Shown here in pieces: positions 7,210-9,361 of a stretch of DNA of 9,361 nucleotides. The stretch is from JAYREN01 sp041908845 (GTDB lineage: Bacteria > Acidobacteriota > Holophagae > Holophagales > Holophagaceae). Made by a program: the position numbers and the translations under genes. A model generated the notes under the pieces. That model was not told the DNA's origin. It saw only the letters and a list, made by a program, of their open reading frames with translations, and did not search any database. Location: the NCBI GenBank assembly GCA_041908845.1, contig JAYREN010000132.1, forward strand, positions 1-9,361, given 5' to 3'. The stretch's first letter is position 1; the number at the start of each line of letters is the position of its first letter.

Positions 7210-7254
7210 CGCTCACAAAAATCGCGGGTCCTGGACCCGCGATTTTCGTGAGCG
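7210..7254 (+). terminator. Strong rho-independent terminator after the hemerythrin gene
   Basis: Arms 7210-7231 and 7233-7254 are 22 nt each with one mismatch (A against C), meeting at T7232. The GC core ATCGCGGGTC/GACCCGCGAT closes on a CTG loop and is flanked by A5 (7217-7221) and T4 (7243-7246), the layout of an intrinsic terminator. The A-run gives a T-run on the opposite strand, so it could stop transcription both ways. The stem begins 14 nt after the hemerythrin stop. The outer CGCTCAC/GTGAGCG pairing beyond the T-run makes it longer than needed. Confidence 0.88.
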
Positions 7255-7276
7255 GGGAGAAGCCTCGTCTTACAAT
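7248..7276 (+). promoter_or_regulatory. Candidate promoter of the metallopeptidase gene
   Basis: TACAAT (7271-7276) matches five of six bases of the sigma-70 -10 box and lies 27 bp before the start codon. The hexamer 17 bp upstream, GTGAGC (7248-7253), is a poor -35 and overlaps the terminator's right arm. Because the terminator isolates this gene from the upstream one, a promoter is needed here. The -10 is credible and the -35 is not. Confidence 0.45.
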
Positions 7277-7303
7277 GGAGACCGTCCCTTTCGCGAGGTT
7301 TCC

Positions 7304-9361
7304 ATGCGCATCTTCGGCACCGCCGCACTCATCATCGCCTCCATGACCTGCCCTGCCCTCTCGGCTCAGACCGCACCCATCCAAAGGACCGCCAAGGTGG
7401 AGCTCGGTGCCTCGCTCTCCCGCCTGGAGGCCGAACTGGTCGCCAAGCACGGCGAGGGCCAGCGCGTGCGCGCGCAGCGGGGGCTCAAGCAGGCCGAGGC
7501 CTTCTGGCGCAGCGAAGACGGCACCGCCGCCGAGTTCGAGGCCTTCGTCCGCGCCCACTTCGCCGGGGACGCCAAGGCCCTGGACGGCCTCTTCCAGCGC
7601 CTGGAATTCGCCTTGGAGAGCCTCTACGGGCACATGGCGGAGATCGGCCGGGATCTGCGGTGGCACTCGGATCTGGATCTCGGCCCCATGCTGCCGGTGG
7701 ACGAGATCATCTCCGGCTACGACGCCAGCGCCCACTTCATCGACGACGCCTTCGCCAACAAGCTGGCCTTCACGGTGCTGCTGAACTTCCCCATGTCCAC
7801 CCTGGACGAGCGCCTGAAGCAGGGCGAGCAGTGGACCCGCCACCAATGGGCCGAGGCCCGGCTCGTGGATCTCTTCGCCAAGCGCATCCCCGCCGAGGTG
7901 AACCTCGCCATCGCCGACGCCGCGGGCCAGTCCGACCGCTACATCGCCTCGTACAACATCTGGATGCACCACCTGGTGAATGACAAGGGTCAGCGCCTCT
8001 TCGAACCCAAGAAGCGCCTGCTTTCCCACTGGAACCTCCGCGACGAACTCAAGAGCCGCTACGCCGAAGGCAAGGGCGGCCTGGAGCGCCAGCGCATGAT
8101 CCAGAAGGTGATGGAGCGCATCGTGACGCAGACCATCCCCGCCGCCGTCATCGATAGCCCCTTCCTGGACTGGAATCCCTACACCAACGACGTGAAGGCT
8201 GCGAGCGTGAAGGACACGGACGTTCCCGTCCCCGCAGACCTGAAGGTCAGCGATGCCCCGGAGCCCGACACCCGCTACAAGGTGCTACTGGACTGCTTCA
8301 GGGCCGTGAAGAAGGCCGATCCTTACAGTCCAGCGGCTCCCACCCACATCGCCCGCAGTTTCGAGGAAGGCCGTCAGATCCCCGAGGCCCGGGTGAAGAA
8401 GATGCTGGAGGATGTCTGCGCCAGCCCGCTGCTGAAGGAGGTCGCCAAGGTCATTGAGAAGCGGCTGGGCCGCAAGCTGGAGCCTTTCGATATCTGGTTC
8501 AACGGCTTCCGCCCCGGCGCGGGCCTCGATGAGGCCAAGCTGGACGCCCTCACCCGCGCCAAGTATCCCAATGCGGCCGCCTACAAGCGGGACATGCCCA
8601 ATCTCCTGAAGGGCCTGGGCTTCAGCCCCGAGCGTGCCGAATGGCTGGCCAGCCGCATCGAGGTGGATCCCGCTCGGGGCAGCGGCCACGCCATGGGCGC
8701 CGCGCGCAAGGGCGACAACGCCCATCTGCGCACCCGCGTGGGCAAGGACGGCATGGACTACAAGGCCTTCAACATCGCCGTGCATGAGATGGGTCATAAC
8801 GTTGAGCAGACCTTCTCGTTGAACAAGGTGGATCACTGGCTGCTCAACGGCGTGCCCAACACTGCATTCACGGAAGCCATCGCCTTCGTCTTCCAGGCGC
8901 AGGATCTCAAGCTCCTGGGCCAGCCCGCCCCCGATGCCAAGGCCTTGGCCGAGAAGACTCTCAACGATTTCTGGATGACCTTCGAGATTGCAGGCGTGGG
9001 CCTGGTGGATACCGCCGTCTGGCACTGGATGTACGAGCACCCCGAGGCCACCCCCGCCCAGCTCAAGGAGGCTACCCTCCAGATATCAAAAGACGTGTGG
9101 AACCGCTACTACGCCCCCGTGTTGGGCCAGAAGGACTGCGTGCTGCTGGGCATCTACAGCCACATGATCCACAGCTTCCTCTACCTGCCCGACTACCCCA
9201 TCGGCCACATGATCGCCTTCCAGATTGAGCACCAGATCGAGAAGACCGGCAAGCTCGGCGAAGAAGTGGAGCGCATGACCACCCTGGGCCGCATCGCCCC
9301 CGACCTCTGGATGATGAAGGCGACAGGCAAGCCCGTGGGCCCTGAGGCCCTGCTGGAGGCG
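7304..9361 (+). CDS. Exported zinc metallopeptidase, M3-like (3' end beyond the window)
   Basis: The frame is open from ATG 7304 to the right edge, giving 686 residues without a stop. GAGG lies 5 nt before the start. Residues 1-22 are a signal peptide ending ALSAQ, so the product is exported, probably to the periplasm. Residues 25-440 look helical and carry no motif I recognise. The catalytic part has GSGHAMGAARKG (about 462-473), the zinc motif HEMGH (494-498) and Glu524 in AFTEAIAF. The third ligand comes 26 residues after the second His, close to the spacing of M3 oligopeptidases (thimet oligopeptidase type) and longer than in thermolysin-type enzymes. Downstream, YSHMIHSFLYLPDYPIGH (618-635) offers His and Tyr residues comparable to the M3 transition-state-binding segment. 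I infer a gluzincin that cuts peptides; the specific family and substrate are not established. It stands alone behind its own promoter. It could also be a founding member of a family only distantly related to M3. Confidence 0.85.
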   Translation, partial: MRIFGTAALIIASMTCPALSAQTAPIQRTAKVELGASLSRLEAELVAKHGEGQRVRAQRGLKQAEAFWRSEDGTAAEFEAFVRAHFAGDAKALDGLFQRLEFALESLYGHMAEIGRDLRWHSDLDLGPMLPVDEIISGYDASAHFIDDAFANKLAFTVLLNFPMSTLDERLKQGEQWTRHQWAEARLVDLFAKRIPAEVNLAIADAAGQSDRYIASYNIWMHHLVNDKGQRLFEPKKRLLSHWNLRDELKSRYAEGKGGLERQRMIQKVMERIVTQTIPAAVIDSPFLDWNPYTNDVKAASVKDTDVPVPADLKVSDAPEPDTRYKVLLDCFRAVKKADPYSPAAPTHIARSFEEGRQIPEARVKKMLEDVCASPLLKEVAKVIEKRLGRKLEPFDIWFNGFRPGAGLDEAKLDALTRAKYPNAAAYKRDMPNLLKGLGFSPERAEWLASRIEVDPARGSGHAMGAARKGDNAHLRTRVGKDGMDYKAFNIAVHEMGHNVEQTFSLNKVDHWLLNGVPNTAFTEAIAFVFQAQDLKLLGQPAPDAKALAEKTLNDFWMTFEIAGVGLVDTAVWHWMYEHPEATPAQLKEATLQISKDVWNRYYAPVLGQKDCVLLGIYSHMIHSFLYLPDYPIGHMIAFQIEHQIEKTGKLGEEVERMTTLGRIAPDLWMMKATGKPVGPEALLEA

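Noticed and set aside
6704..8029. 441-codon minus-strand ORF
   Set aside because: It crosses the hemerythrin gene, the terminator and the metallopeptidase start; both plus-strand genes have diagnostic motifs and good ribosome binding sites.
8285..9040. 251-codon minus-strand ORF
   Set aside because: Antisense to the catalytic region of the metallopeptidase containing HEMGH; no own features.

Overview
The window is high-GC DNA from a Gram-negative bacterium. Evidence for an outer membrane is a TonB-dependent receptor and several Sec-type signal peptides. The combination of a long-type PIG-L/LmbE deacetylase, a bacteriohemerythrin, an exported M3-like metallopeptidase and a GC-rich valS would fit Acidobacteriota (for example a Holophagae/Geothrix-like organism). 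That placement rests on gene style only, not on a database match. Gene density is normal, there is no insertion sequence, phage gene, CRISPR array, tRNA or rRNA, and base composition is even throughout, so this reads as ordinary chromosome.

Left part (minus strand, 1-1590). An EamA/DMT-family inner-membrane transporter (748-1590) is followed 106 bp later by the start of an exported PIG-L-family deacetylase, which runs off the left edge (641 to 1). Divergent from the transporter, across a 178-bp gap, is valS, a complete class I valyl-tRNA synthetase (1769-4387) with all signature motifs, an editing domain, a four-cysteine knuckle and the C-terminal coiled-coil arm.

Middle part (plus strand, 4388-7254). 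A 148-bp gap with three inverted repeats precedes a 726-residue TonB-dependent outer-membrane receptor (4536-6716). The last repeat can pair with the receptor's ribosome binding site. A 71-bp gap with a 17-bp dyad leads to a 135-residue bacteriohemerythrin (6788-7195), which ends at a strong intrinsic terminator with 22-nt arms (7210-7254).

Right part (plus strand, 7271-9361). Behind its own -10-like element starts an exported zinc metallopeptidase with an HEMGH motif and M3-like spacing to the third ligand. It is open to the right edge (at least 686 residues).

The genes do not form an evident pathway. The receptor (possibly iron or cobalamin uptake) and the hemerythrin (non-heme di-iron O2 binding) could share an iron/oxygen theme, but this is only inference from adjacency. 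Nothing here qualifies as a clearly new system. The items most worth a second look are the hairpin over the receptor's ribosome binding site, the dyad before the hemerythrin gene, and the divergent exported metallopeptidase.
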